Shown here: positions 9,258 to 17,003 of the stretch, piece by piece
How positions within the stretch are numbered: position 1 is the first letter of the stretch
Layout of the letters: each line of letters begins with the position of its first letter
Origin: Candidatus Hydrogenedentota bacterium
GTDB taxonomy: Bacteria > Hydrogenedentota > Hydrogenedentia > Hydrogenedentales > CAILVY01
Direction: 5' to 3'
DNA: 54,624 nucleotides
Assembly (NCBI GenBank): GCA_029565395.1
Contig: JAKQOG010000036.1
Coordinates: 1 to 54,624, forward strand
The notes under the pieces: model-generated
What the model was told of the DNA's origin: nothing
Databases searched by the model: none
Seen by the model: only the letters and a program-made list of their open reading frames with translations
Made by a program: the position numbers and the translations under genes

Positions 9258-10190
9258 ATGTGGATGAATATTGCAGGCGTATCTGCCGTCATTGTGGCAT
9301 TGGCGATATATCTTCTGTGGCGCAAGCGCCGCACCCCGAAGGGGTCATACGCCAAGGCATTTGTGCCGCCCCCGGATACCCCGTTGCCGGAACCGGCGGT
9401 TACCGCGAAAGACGTGGAGACCTTGGAGCGCAGTAAAGTCATCATCCACGGGTTGATGATGAATCTATCCGCAAGTATCGATTCTCTGGCGAATAGTGCC
9501 GCCCAATATGATGATGCGCTGGCGGTGCATAAATCATCGATTACAAAGGCCATGACCCTGGCCGCAATGAAAGAGGTAGAGCGGCTGTTGCTGGATGAAG
9601 TGGACGGGATGCATCAGAGCACAGCGAAATACCGGGAACAACTGGAATTCGCGCAAAAGACCATACAACATCAACAGGAACAAATGCAGCGGCTCAGCGC
9701 CGAGGCCACGTTGGACTTTCTGACCAAGATCCCCAACCGTCGTACGCTGGATGCGCGGTTACAGGAGGAGTTTTCGCGGACTCAACGGTATCAAACGCCA
9801 TTCAGCGTCATTATGATGGATATCGATCATTTCAAAAAGATTAATGACACCTTCGGGCATATTGCGGGGGACCGCATTCTGCGCGCGGTGGCGACGGTGC
9901 TGGGCGAACAAAAGCGCGAATCGGATTTTCTGGGGCGGTATGGCGGAGAGGAATTCGCCCTTATACTTCCGGAAACCGAATTACCGCAAGCGGCGGCGGC
10001 GGCGGAAAAGGCGCGGCGAAAGATTGATGAGACGCGGTTTAATTTTGAAGGCAAGACGGTTCCCGTGAACATCAGCGGCGGCGTGGCGCAAGTGAGGGAG
10101 ACGGATGCTGAAGCGTCCGCCGTGGTCAACCGAGCGGATCAGGCCCTCTATCGCGCAAAGCAAAACGGGCGGAATCGCATCGAAACATAA
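9258..10190 (+). CDS. Membrane-anchored diguanylate cyclase (GGDEF domain)
   Basis: 310 residues. One N-terminal membrane helix (about 4-21, ending in RKRR) is followed by a helical linker of about 110 residues, probably a dimerising coiled coil, and then a GGDEF domain. The active-site loop is GGEEF at 229-233, and MDIDHFKKINDTFGH is the metal- and substrate-binding segment. An inhibitory-site motif RESD (221-224) stands five residues before GGEEF, so feedback by cyclic-di-GMP is likely. The enzyme makes c-di-GMP from two GTP. No recognisable extracellular sensor domain is present; the helix leaves almost nothing outside. Only 12 bases separate it from the fucosidase gene, so the two are probably cotranscribed. 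Whether they work together is unknown. Confidence 0.93.
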   Translation: MWMNIAGVSAVIVALAIYLLWRKRRTPKGSYAKAFVPPPDTPLPEPAVTAKDVETLERSKVIIHGLMMNLSASIDSLANSAAQYDDALAVHKSSITKAMTLAAMKEVERLLLDEVDGMHQSTAKYREQLEFAQKTIQHQQEQMQRLSAEATLDFLTKIPNRRTLDARLQEEFSRTQRYQTPFSVIMMDIDHFKKINDTFGHIAGDRILRAVATVLGEQKRESDFLGRYGGEEFALILPETELPQAAAAAEKARRKIDETRFNFEGKTVPVNISGGVAQVRETDAEASAVVNRADQALYRAKQNGRNRIET

Positions 10191-10227
10191 AATGAGACCT
10201 GCTAATGAGATCCTCTCTTAGGTTTTT

Positions 10228-11064
10228 CTATTTTGTTGATGCGGGGGCTTCCTTCGGCGGCAAGGGGGTGATATCCACTTTTCGGACAAAGAGTTCCGCG
10301 CCTTCGGATTGAATCTGGATACGGCCTTTGTGCGGGCGCACGTCATAACACTGATTCATAACAACGCCATTCAGCTTTAGCGTAAGCGTATCACCGTCCG
10401 CGATGCATTCGTAGGTATTCCATTCGCCGATAAGTTTCTCGACATCCTGTTTCCCGCGAAATCCTTTTTCGTCTTTCCAATTCGGGTCGCGCCCGAACCA
10501 GTTCACCCTGCCTCCGTGAATCGTCACGCGCTTTCCCTCCGGATGGAAAATCGGGCAATTGTTTTGCATTTCCGGCGCGGCTGGACACGTTGCGGAAAAC
10601 GCATCGCTTCCGTCGCCGACCACAAGCACGTCGCCCGTGCCGCCTTCAATCATCTGGCACTCGATGGAGTGCATCCACATGCCGCCGTACGCGCCATCCT
10701 CTCCGACCGAATGAACCAGCAATCCGCTATCCCGCGCATTAAACACGCGGGGCGGCCAGGTTTTCTGGCCCCACTTGAATTCCATGACCAGATGGAAGTT
10801 TTCAAATTCGTCATTGGAGGTTACGCAGCCGAATTCCTCGCCGGAAATTCGCAGGAGACCGTCCTGGACCGTGAAAACCTTTTGCGGGTCCGCATTTTTC
10901 CCCCGGCCTTTGAGATAGGTGTAAAAACCGGTCAGATCCTTGCCGTTGAACAGATGGATGGTTTCGGCCGCTTGATTTGCAGCAGGCGGATTCTGTGCGG
11001 CAAGATTCGCTGTTAGAAAAATGCCAAGCATAACCATGCATATTGTTACAAGAGAATAATTCAT
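10228..11064 (-). CDS. Secreted DUF1080 (3-keto-disaccharide hydrolase-like) protein
   Basis: 278 residues. The start ATG at 11064 is set by GGAGG eight bases upstream; the longer frame to 11088 lacks such a site. The signal peptide is MNYSLVTICMVMLGIFLTANLAAQ. The rest is one DUF1080 domain, a concanavalin-like beta-sandwich, recognised by HLFNGKDLTGFYTYLKG, GLLRISGEEFG, EFKWG, ARDSGLLVH and the C-terminal GRIQIQSEGAELFVRKVDI. Some members of this family cleave 3-keto-glycosides, often next to Gfo/Idh/MocA dehydrogenases that make the 3-keto group. Here the divergent neighbour is exactly such a dehydrogenase plus an isomerase. A role in 3-keto-sugar breakdown is therefore plausible but not shown. 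Confidence 0.88.
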   Translation of the reverse strand: MNYSLVTICMVMLGIFLTANLAAQNPPAANQAAETIHLFNGKDLTGFYTYLKGRGKNADPQKVFTVQDGLLRISGEEFGCVTSNDEFENFHLVMEFKWGQKTWPPRVFNARDSGLLVHSVGEDGAYGGMWMHSIECQMIEGGTGDVLVVGDGSDAFSATCPAAPEMQNNCPIFHPEGKRVTIHGGRVNWFGRDPNWKDEKGFRGKQDVEKLIGEWNTYECIADGDTLTLKLNGVVMNQCYDVRPHKGRIQIQSEGAELFVRKVDITPLPPKEAPASTK

Positions 11065-11215
11065 TGTTAATACCTCCGGAACAAGCATAATCGTTTCAAG
11101 GGTTAAATTTCCAAATGCATTCCCTTTTATTTTTCAGGCATCAGTTTGATAAAGTATTGAAAAGAAGGGTTACGTTTTAGCGCGGTGTCTGTAAATTTTC
11201 CAAGGAGGCGATCTC

Positions 11216-12367
11216 ATGGAAACCGTTGATGATTCATTTCTTTCAACATTGGCGTACCGGCCTGTCATTACGCATGCAAAGGCGCATAGAATAGGCGTTA
11301 TCGGCGCGGGGCGGATTGCACAGCAACGTCAAATCCCCTGTTACCGGAATGCAGGGCTGGAGGTCGTGGCGGCCGCGGACGTCAAGCAAGAGGCGTTGGA
11401 CCGGGCCGCGGAGAATTTTGGGATTACACGGGGTTATCTGGATTATCGTGATTTGCTGGCCCAGCCGGACATTGATATTGTGGATATTTGTACGAACACG
11501 TTTCCACGCAAGCAGATCACATTGGATGCGCTGGCGGCGCGGAAGCATGTATTGAGCGAGAAGCCGTTTGCACGCAACTATGCCGATGCGGTGGAAATCG
11601 TGGAGGCCGCCGATGCATCCGGGGTGCAATTGGCGGTGCATCAGCCGACCCGGTGGTATTATCCGTGTGCGATTGCACGGGAACTCATCATGAAGGGATA
11701 TCTGGGGGATGTTTTTTATATCGAGTTGCGCATGCATGGGAATCAGGACACCATTTACTATGAGGATCCAGTAACCCGGTGGCATACTGAATTGAAAGAC
11801 CATATTTTTGTGGAATGGGGCGCGCATCATTTCGATTTGTGCCGGTGGTTTGCAGGTGGAGAAACACCCCGGCACATATCGGCGTTTGGCACGGTCCGGG
11901 GCAATGAACATTTCAAAAGCAAAATGGCGGTGTCCGCATCGTGTGATTACGCATCGGGCATCGTCGGTTGTGTTTCGATGGATCAGGCCTCCCGCTTTCC
12001 ACGGGTGGGCAATACCCGCATCGGCATGAATTTCCGGGTGGAAGGCACACAGGGCGTTGTGGCGGGGGATATGGTATTTGACCTGGCGTTTGAATCCAGG
12101 ATAAACGGTGGAATCAGCGGCCAGTTCGATTTCAGTCAGCCGCTCAGCAAGGAAGAGGACCCCTTTGGCTATATGTGGTGCGCATCCGTGCGCGACGGGC
12201 ATCTCTGGCCCATGGCGGAATTAATCCGCAGTATTCATACAGGGGAAAAAGGACTGTGCAGCGGACGCGATAATCTTCACTCCGTCGCTTCTTATCTTGC
12301 GGCGATGAAGTCGGATGAATTGCACCGGCCCGTGGGACCTGAAGAAATTGTGCAAGGTTTAGCGTAA
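11216..12367 (+). CDS. Gfo/Idh/MocA-family NAD(P)-dependent sugar oxidoreductase
   Basis: 383 residues. AAGGAGG seven bases before the ATG fixes the start. The Rossmann fold carries IGVIGAGRIAQ (about 27-37) for the dinucleotide. EKPFARNYADA is the conserved EKP segment whose Lys takes part in catalysis, and EWGAHHFDLCRWFAGG is the substrate-side motif of the C-terminal domain. There is no export signal, so it acts in the cytoplasm. The family oxidises or reduces sugar hydroxyls, often at C3; the substrate cannot be read here. The isomerase gene starts 26 bases downstream, so these two form an operon. DUF1080 lies divergently upstream. Confidence 0.93.
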   Translation: METVDDSFLSTLAYRPVITHAKAHRIGVIGAGRIAQQRQIPCYRNAGLEVVAAADVKQEALDRAAENFGITRGYLDYRDLLAQPDIDIVDICTNTFPRKQITLDALAARKHVLSEKPFARNYADAVEIVEAADASGVQLAVHQPTRWYYPCAIARELIMKGYLGDVFYIELRMHGNQDTIYYEDPVTRWHTELKDHIFVEWGAHHFDLCRWFAGGETPRHISAFGTVRGNEHFKSKMAVSASCDYASGIVGCVSMDQASRFPRVGNTRIGMNFRVEGTQGVVAGDMVFDLAFESRINGGISGQFDFSQPLSKEEDPFGYMWCASVRDGHLWPMAELIRSIHTGEKGLCSGRDNLHSVASYLAAMKSDELHRPVGPEEIVQGLA

Positions 12368-12393
12368 GTGAACCATTGAAAAAGGAAACGTTG

Positions 12394-13395
12394 ATGATGC
12401 GGATAGGCATGGATGATACGGCATTACGCGCCAATGCAGGACCATTACAGGCTGAGGATATTCTCCGGAAGGCTTCCCGGTTGGGTGCGCAAGGCGTGCA
12501 TTTTTCCACGGTAACCTCATTTTCCGGAAGAGACGAGCACGCCGCAAAAGCTGTTGCTCAAGTGGCGGAATCGCTGGAGCTGTATGTCGAAGTGGGCATG
12601 GGCAGTTGCAATCCTGCTTCAATGGTGCGCGCGCCCGGTGATGAACAACGGGATGTGCGCGAGGTGATGCGTGAAATGCTTCATGTGGCGCACTGGGCGG
12701 GATCGAACGTGCTGAGAACTTTTGTGGGATGGGTGGAAGAGCGCCGGTTAGACTCGCCGTCATGGCAGGAGCAATTGGAGCAAGTGGCTGGCATTCTGAT
12801 GGAAGCAGCGCCTCTGGCACGGGAGTTGGGTGTGGTGATTTGCATCGAAAACCATATGGATATCACCGCGCATGAGCTGCGCGCATTGGTGGAATGCGCG
12901 GGATCGTCCACCGCGGGGGTATGTTTCGATACGGCCAATCCCTTAATGCTTTGTGAAGATCCTCTGGAAGCATGCCAGACGCTGGCGCCATATATTCATT
13001 GCACGCATATCAAGGATGCGGTGCTTGCGGGCACGATGGAAGAACCGAAGTATGTGTCGGCACCGCTGGGCCAGGGGCTTGTACCCTTCGACGCCATACT
13101 CCGGACTCTTGTGGAAGCGAGCCCATGCAGTACCCTCAGCATAGAAGACCATGGAGGGGTGTTTCCGACGCCACGGCCACGGGAAACAGATGAGGCGTTG
13201 AATGAACAACTACATGCAAATCGTGGAAAGCTTGAAATATGGCTTAGCCAAGGCAATGCCATCCTCGAACGCAATGATTTTCCCGTTTTACAGAACACGT
13301 TCGACGAAATTGCCCAAAAGGCTATCGCCGCCCGCTGCACACAAAAACTTGCCGCGCTTCAGGCGATTCTCAATAAATTCAATGGACACAGGTGA
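12394..13395 (+). CDS. Sugar phosphate isomerase/epimerase-type TIM-barrel protein (AP endonuclease 2 superfamily)
   Basis: 333 residues. I take the ATG at 12394, preceded by AAGGA at seven bases; an upstream TTG would add six residues. The fold of the xylose-isomerase-like barrel shows in AARELGVVICIENHMD-type metal-binding segments: Glu in VICIENH, Asp in AGVCFDTANP, His in HCTHIKDAVL and the terminal Glu in STLSIEDHG. These residues usually hold a divalent metal. It follows the Gfo/Idh/MocA gene closely, a common pairing in sugar and inositol catabolism, where the isomerase or dehydratase handles the keto product. Cytoplasmic. The exact reaction is unknown. Confidence 0.88.
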   Translation: MMRIGMDDTALRANAGPLQAEDILRKASRLGAQGVHFSTVTSFSGRDEHAAKAVAQVAESLELYVEVGMGSCNPASMVRAPGDEQRDVREVMREMLHVAHWAGSNVLRTFVGWVEERRLDSPSWQEQLEQVAGILMEAAPLARELGVVICIENHMDITAHELRALVECAGSSTAGVCFDTANPLMLCEDPLEACQTLAPYIHCTHIKDAVLAGTMEEPKYVSAPLGQGLVPFDAILRTLVEASPCSTLSIEDHGGVFPTPRPRETDEALNEQLHANRGKLEIWLSQGNAILERNDFPVLQNTFDEIAQKAIAARCTQKLAALQAILNKFNGHR

Positions 13396-13418
13396 CGCGA
13401 TTCAGAAATCGTAGTGGT

Positions 13419-13447
13419 AAAAAAGTCCCACCGTGGAGATGGGACTT
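13419..13447 (-). terminator. Rho-independent terminator of the serine hydroxymethyltransferase gene
   Basis: On the minus strand: AAGTCCCA, a nine-base loop, TGGGACTT (perfect eight-base stem, 13423-13430 with 13440-13447), then TTTT. It lies 24 bases beyond the glyA stop, between two convergent genes. The loop sequence TCTCCA recurs in the hairpin at 24518-24537. Confidence 0.8.
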
Positions 13448-13470
13448 GCTATATACCTTAATTTATGGAT

Positions 13471-14988
13471 TTATCCAAAATGTTTTTGCAAGAACGCTAG
13501 ATCGAGTTGCGGGTAGACGGGGAAACGATCCAGGAGGGCCTTGGTGCGGGCACGGGCGGCGTCGCGTACAGCGGGATCGAGGACATAGGCGCGTTTGCTG
13601 GGTTGTCCGGCGTTCGGGCCTTTGTCTATCAAACCGGCCTTGGTGCCGTCCAGCACCATCTTGATGATGGCGGCGATTTCTTTCATTTCGGGTTCGCCCA
13701 TACCGAGCGTGGTAACGGCGGGGGTGCCGAGACGCAGGCCGCTGGTGATGAGCGGGCCGTTGGGGTCGAAGGGCAGTGAATTGAAGTTCAGGGTGATGCC
13801 GCATTCGCGTACTGCGCCCGCGGCCTGGCGTCCGGTCAGGCCGCAACTGGTGCTGACGTCGATGAGCATGAGGTGGTTGTCAGTGCCGCCGGTGGCCAGC
13901 GTGAGGCCCTGGTCCATAAGGGCTTTGGCCAGCGCACGCGCGTTCGCTACAATCTTTTTCGCGTACGTCTTGAATTCCGGACGATTGGCTTCCGTCAGTG
14001 CGATGGCTTTCGATACGATGATGTGGCCGAGAGGTCCGCCGATCACGAGCGGGCAGCCCTTATCCACGGTTTCCGCGAATTCCTTTTTGCATAGCACGAT
14101 GCCGCCGCGGGGGCCGCGCAGGGTCTTGTGGGTGGTTGAGGTAACAATGTGCGCGTGGTCAATGGGGTTGGCGTCGCCCTGGAATACCCCACCCGCGACC
14201 AGTCCGGCGAAATGGGCCATGTCCACCATGAACACCGCGCCGGCTTTGTCGGCAATCTGGCGCATGCGGTGGAAGTTAATTTCGCGTGGATAAGCGCTGT
14301 AGCCCGCAAGGAGGATCAGCGGCTTGAGATCCGAGACCATGCGGTCCAATTCATCGTAATCGATGAGGCCGGTTTCGCGGTTGACCGCATAGCTATACGC
14401 GTCGAACATTTTCGCGGACAGGTTGCGCCGGTAGCCATGGGTGAGGTGGCCGCCGGAATAGTAGTCCATACCCACGAGTTTTTGATTACCGAGGGCAGTG
14501 CGCACCTTTTCCCAATCGTCACGGGAAAGCTTGGACGGATCCTTGGCGTTGAGTTCTTCCATTTTGGGGATTTCGACGCGCGCGGTCAGGACGGCCCAAT
14601 AGGCGATCATGTTGGCGTCCGCGCCGCTGTGGGGCTGCACATAGGCGTGTTCGGCATTGAATAATTTGCAGGCCTGCTCGCAGGCATAGGCTTCAACCGT
14701 ATCCACGTTATCGCAGCCTTCATAGAAGCGCTGACCAGGGAAGCCTTCCGCGTATTTATCGGTAAGAAGGTTTGCCATGGCCTGCTGTGTGGCGAGCGAG
14801 CAATAATTTTCACTGGCGATCAGTTTCAGATAGCCACGCTGGTCGGCCAACTCCTGCACGATGGCCTTGGCCGCTTGCGGGGCCACCGAAGCCACCGAGG
14901 ACAGGTTGGCGATATATCCTAAAAATCCCGCATCGATTTTGTCTGCCGGGGTGTTCTTCAAATATTCGTTAATGGCATTGTTTGACAT
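13471..14988 (-). CDS. glyA: Serine hydroxymethyltransferase
   Basis: 505 residues, start ATG with AAGGAG eight bases upstream. This PLP enzyme interconverts serine and glycine with tetrahydrofolate, supplying one-carbon units. Visible family marks: LIASENYCS and LTDKYAEGFPGQRFYEGC near the N-terminus, MVDMAHFAGLVAGG, and TSTTHKTLRGPRGG, whose Lys288 binds PLP. It belongs to the longer class found in chlamydiae and leptospires. Compared with the usual form of about 420 residues it has an N-terminal extension and an insertion around PKMEELNAKDPSKLSRDD. Cytoplasmic housekeeping enzyme with its own terminator, so probably a single-gene unit inside an otherwise accessory-looking region. Confidence 0.97.
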   Translation of the reverse strand: MSNNAINEYLKNTPADKIDAGFLGYIANLSSVASVAPQAAKAIVQELADQRGYLKLIASENYCSLATQQAMANLLTDKYAEGFPGQRFYEGCDNVDTVEAYACEQACKLFNAEHAYVQPHSGADANMIAYWAVLTARVEIPKMEELNAKDPSKLSRDDWEKVRTALGNQKLVGMDYYSGGHLTHGYRRNLSAKMFDAYSYAVNRETGLIDYDELDRMVSDLKPLILLAGYSAYPREINFHRMRQIADKAGAVFMVDMAHFAGLVAGGVFQGDANPIDHAHIVTSTTHKTLRGPRGGIVLCKKEFAETVDKGCPLVIGGPLGHIIVSKAIALTEANRPEFKTYAKKIVANARALAKALMDQGLTLATGGTDNHLMLIDVSTSCGLTGRQAAGAVRECGITLNFNSLPFDPNGPLITSGLRLGTPAVTTLGMGEPEMKEIAAIIKMVLDGTKAGLIDKGPNAGQPSKRAYVLDPAVRDAARARTKALLDRFPVYPQLDLAFLQKHFG

Positions 14989-15203
14989 ATCCGGTTCTCC
15001 TTAACGCTGAAAAAACAAATCACCCAATCACAAAAGAAAAGGTAGTGCCGCATCCGTGAAAAACTGCTCCAAGAACATCTCTATGGTACCGTTTTCCCGT
15101 CACAGGATCAATGGGCGGGCTGTACACATATAAACCACCGGTGGATATCAAACTTGGTTTTATACAGAATTTCCCAATGGTTTTCTTCCGGTAGATGCAA
15201 AAA

Positions 15204-16076
15204 TCAAGTGGCCAATTCCGCTTTTCGCACTTTGTGGATGATAATCCACAAACACAATACACACACCCCCACGATATGCGCCATGGACCACCTCCAGTTC
15301 AAGTGAAAGGATACGTGGCCATGGAAGAGTTGCTCGCCTATGCGGTTGATTGCAATCGGAAGCGACAGAATGAGGTAGTTACGGTTGTCCAACACCCCCT
15401 GCAAGACCGTGGCCATTGCCGAGGCCGCCACGGGAATCATCACGATCACAATTGCCGCGTAATTCTGGCTCCGCAACAGCGCCGATGCCGCGGGTATGCT
15501 CAATGCCATTGGAAGCACGATCACCAGTGAAAATCCAATAATCTCCCCTGGCCATGTCCAGGTCTCCTGAAATACCTTCATGCTCGGCACCAGGAGGTTA
15601 TGCAGCACCACCAGAAAAATCGCGGGAACGGCCGTCAGCATCAGCCCAACAATCACCAGCGACGATACCTTGCCCACCACGTAGTCGTACCATCGGATGG
15701 GCTTCGAAAAATAAATCTCCATCAGGTTATTATTAAAATCGTTGCAAATCATCCCGCACCCCGCATACAGCGTAATAAGGAACAGCACCGGCGTCTGCAA
15801 CCGCAAAAAATCAAAAAACATCTGCTCGGATACCATCAGACCCTTGATTTGATTCAACAACGGCGTCAGCGGATTGTTCGGATCCTGGATAACCACGTCG
15901 AACGCCACCACCTGGAGCAGCCGCACAATGCAATGGATCATCGCCACCAGCAACAACAATAAAAACGGTTTTGCCTTCACCAGCACGCGCAATTCCTGTT
16001 CAATGACAATCAGCCAGCGGAAGCCATGCCGCATCTTGCCCTCATAATGACGGTACGTCTGTTCATAAATCGGCAC
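15204..16076 (-). CDS. ABC-2-type transporter permease
   Basis: 290 residues, starting with GTG and preceded by AAGGA at seven bases. Six or so hydrophobic segments are visible (for example FLLLLLVAMIHCIV, TPVLFLITLYAGCGMI, SLVIVGLMLTAVPAIFLVVL, IIGFSLVIVLPMALSI, YAAIVIVMIPVAASAMA, MAHIVGVCVLCLWIII). The segment NDFNNNLMEIYFSKPIRWYDYVVGK is the cytoplasmic loop typical of ABC-2 permeases that replace whole membrane segments between states. The gene begins only three bases after the ATPase stop, so it is the partner of that ATPase and the last gene of the six-gene operon. The transported substrate is unknown. Confidence 0.9.
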   Translation of the reverse strand: MPIYEQTYRHYEGKMRHGFRWLIVIEQELRVLVKAKPFLLLLLVAMIHCIVRLLQVVAFDVVIQDPNNPLTPLLNQIKGLMVSEQMFFDFLRLQTPVLFLITLYAGCGMICNDFNNNLMEIYFSKPIRWYDYVVGKVSSLVIVGLMLTAVPAIFLVVLHNLLVPSMKVFQETWTWPGEIIGFSLVIVLPMALSIPAASALLRSQNYAAIVIVMIPVAASAMATVLQGVLDNRNYLILSLPIAINRIGEQLFHGHVSFHLNWRWSMAHIVGVCVLCLWIIIHKVRKAELAT

Positions 16077-16079
16077 GGT

Positions 16080-16994
16080 TCATTCCTTTCCTGCGGCTTG
16101 TGTGAAAATTTCAGTAAGGCTGTGTCGTGCGGGGCGGAAATGGCGTATTTGCGTCTCCCGCGCACGGGCAATCTCAAACAGCGTGCGCGGGTCCGTGTTG
16201 TCCGGCGCCGTGACAAACAGGTTCCCGTCCTGCTGATCCTGCCACGTGAACCCCGCTTCCGCCAGCCCGGTGAGAAATCCGTCCTTATTATCACGGATGC
16301 GCACCTCGAAACAGCGGTCCACCACGGCGGTCAGTTCATCAATCGATCCCGCAAGCGCCACCACGCCGCCTTGAATCAGGATCACATTGTCGCACACATG
16401 CTGAATATCCGGCAGCAAATGCGATGACAGTATAATCGTAACTTTCCGCCGGCCGGCCACCTCTTTGATAAGTTCCAGCAATTCGATGCGCCCTTGAGGA
16501 TCAAGGCCGTTTGTTGGCTCATCCAGGAGCAGCAATTTTGGGTCATGCACCAGCGCCTGTGCGAGTTTCACCCGCTGCAGCATCCCCGTGGAATACGTTT
16601 CCATTTTCCGGTAACGCGCCTCTCCCAACCCCACGTAATTCAGCACTTCATGCGTGCGTTCCATCGCATCCACCCGCGACATGCCGAACAGACGCCCGCA
16701 ATACGTGATGAATGACACCGCGCTCACCTTGGGACTTACTGATTCCCGTTCCGGCATATAGCCCAGTTGCATGCGGACCTTCAACGCGTTCTTCGGCATG
16801 TCCATCCCGAACACGGTCACGGAGCCTTTCGTGGCACGATTAAAGCCCAGCAGCGTCTTCAATAGCGTGCTCTTCCCCGCGCCATTCGGCCCCAGCAGCC
16901 CCACCGTGCCCCCGTCTATGGAACACGTCACTCCATTGAGCGCTTTCAGATCCTCATAACACACTTCCACATCACGCAATTCAATTACTGACAT
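16080..16994 (-). CDS. ABC transporter ATP-binding protein
   Basis: 304 residues. The ATG at 16994 is preferred over 17000 because AAGGA then lies at a normal distance of six bases. Walker A is GPNGAGKST (35-43), the signature is YSTGM (134-138, a variant of LSGGQ), Walker B is LLLLDEP (154-160), and the switch His is in SSH (192). The tail of about 80 residues after the ATPase core is typical of the exporter subgroup CcmA/NatA. It drives the adjacent ABC-2 permease. Nine bases separate it from the upstream repeat-protein gene, and the next gene follows after three bases, so translation is probably coupled. Confidence 0.95.
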   Translation of the reverse strand: MSVIELRDVEVCYEDLKALNGVTCSIDGGTVGLLGPNGAGKSTLLKTLLGFNRATKGSVTVFGMDMPKNALKVRMQLGYMPERESVSPKVSAVSFITYCGRLFGMSRVDAMERTHEVLNYVGLGEARYRKMETYSTGMLQRVKLAQALVHDPKLLLLDEPTNGLDPQGRIELLELIKEVAGRRKVTIILSSHLLPDIQHVCDNVILIQGGVVALAGSIDELTAVVDRCFEVRIRDNKDGFLTGLAEAGFTWQDQQDGNLFVTAPDNTDPRTLFEIARARETQIRHFRPARHSLTEIFTQAAGKE

Positions 16995-17003
16995 TGGCAT
17001 TCC

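Noticed and set aside
11243..12202. Minus-strand open frame of 319 codons
   Set aside because: It is a shadow of the Gfo/Idh/MocA oxidoreductase on the other strand, with no recognisable motif.
15020..15262. Minus-strand open frame of 80 codons between glyA and the permease gene
   Set aside because: It overlaps the 3' end of the permease in another frame and has no start signal. The 215-base gap otherwise shows nothing clear.
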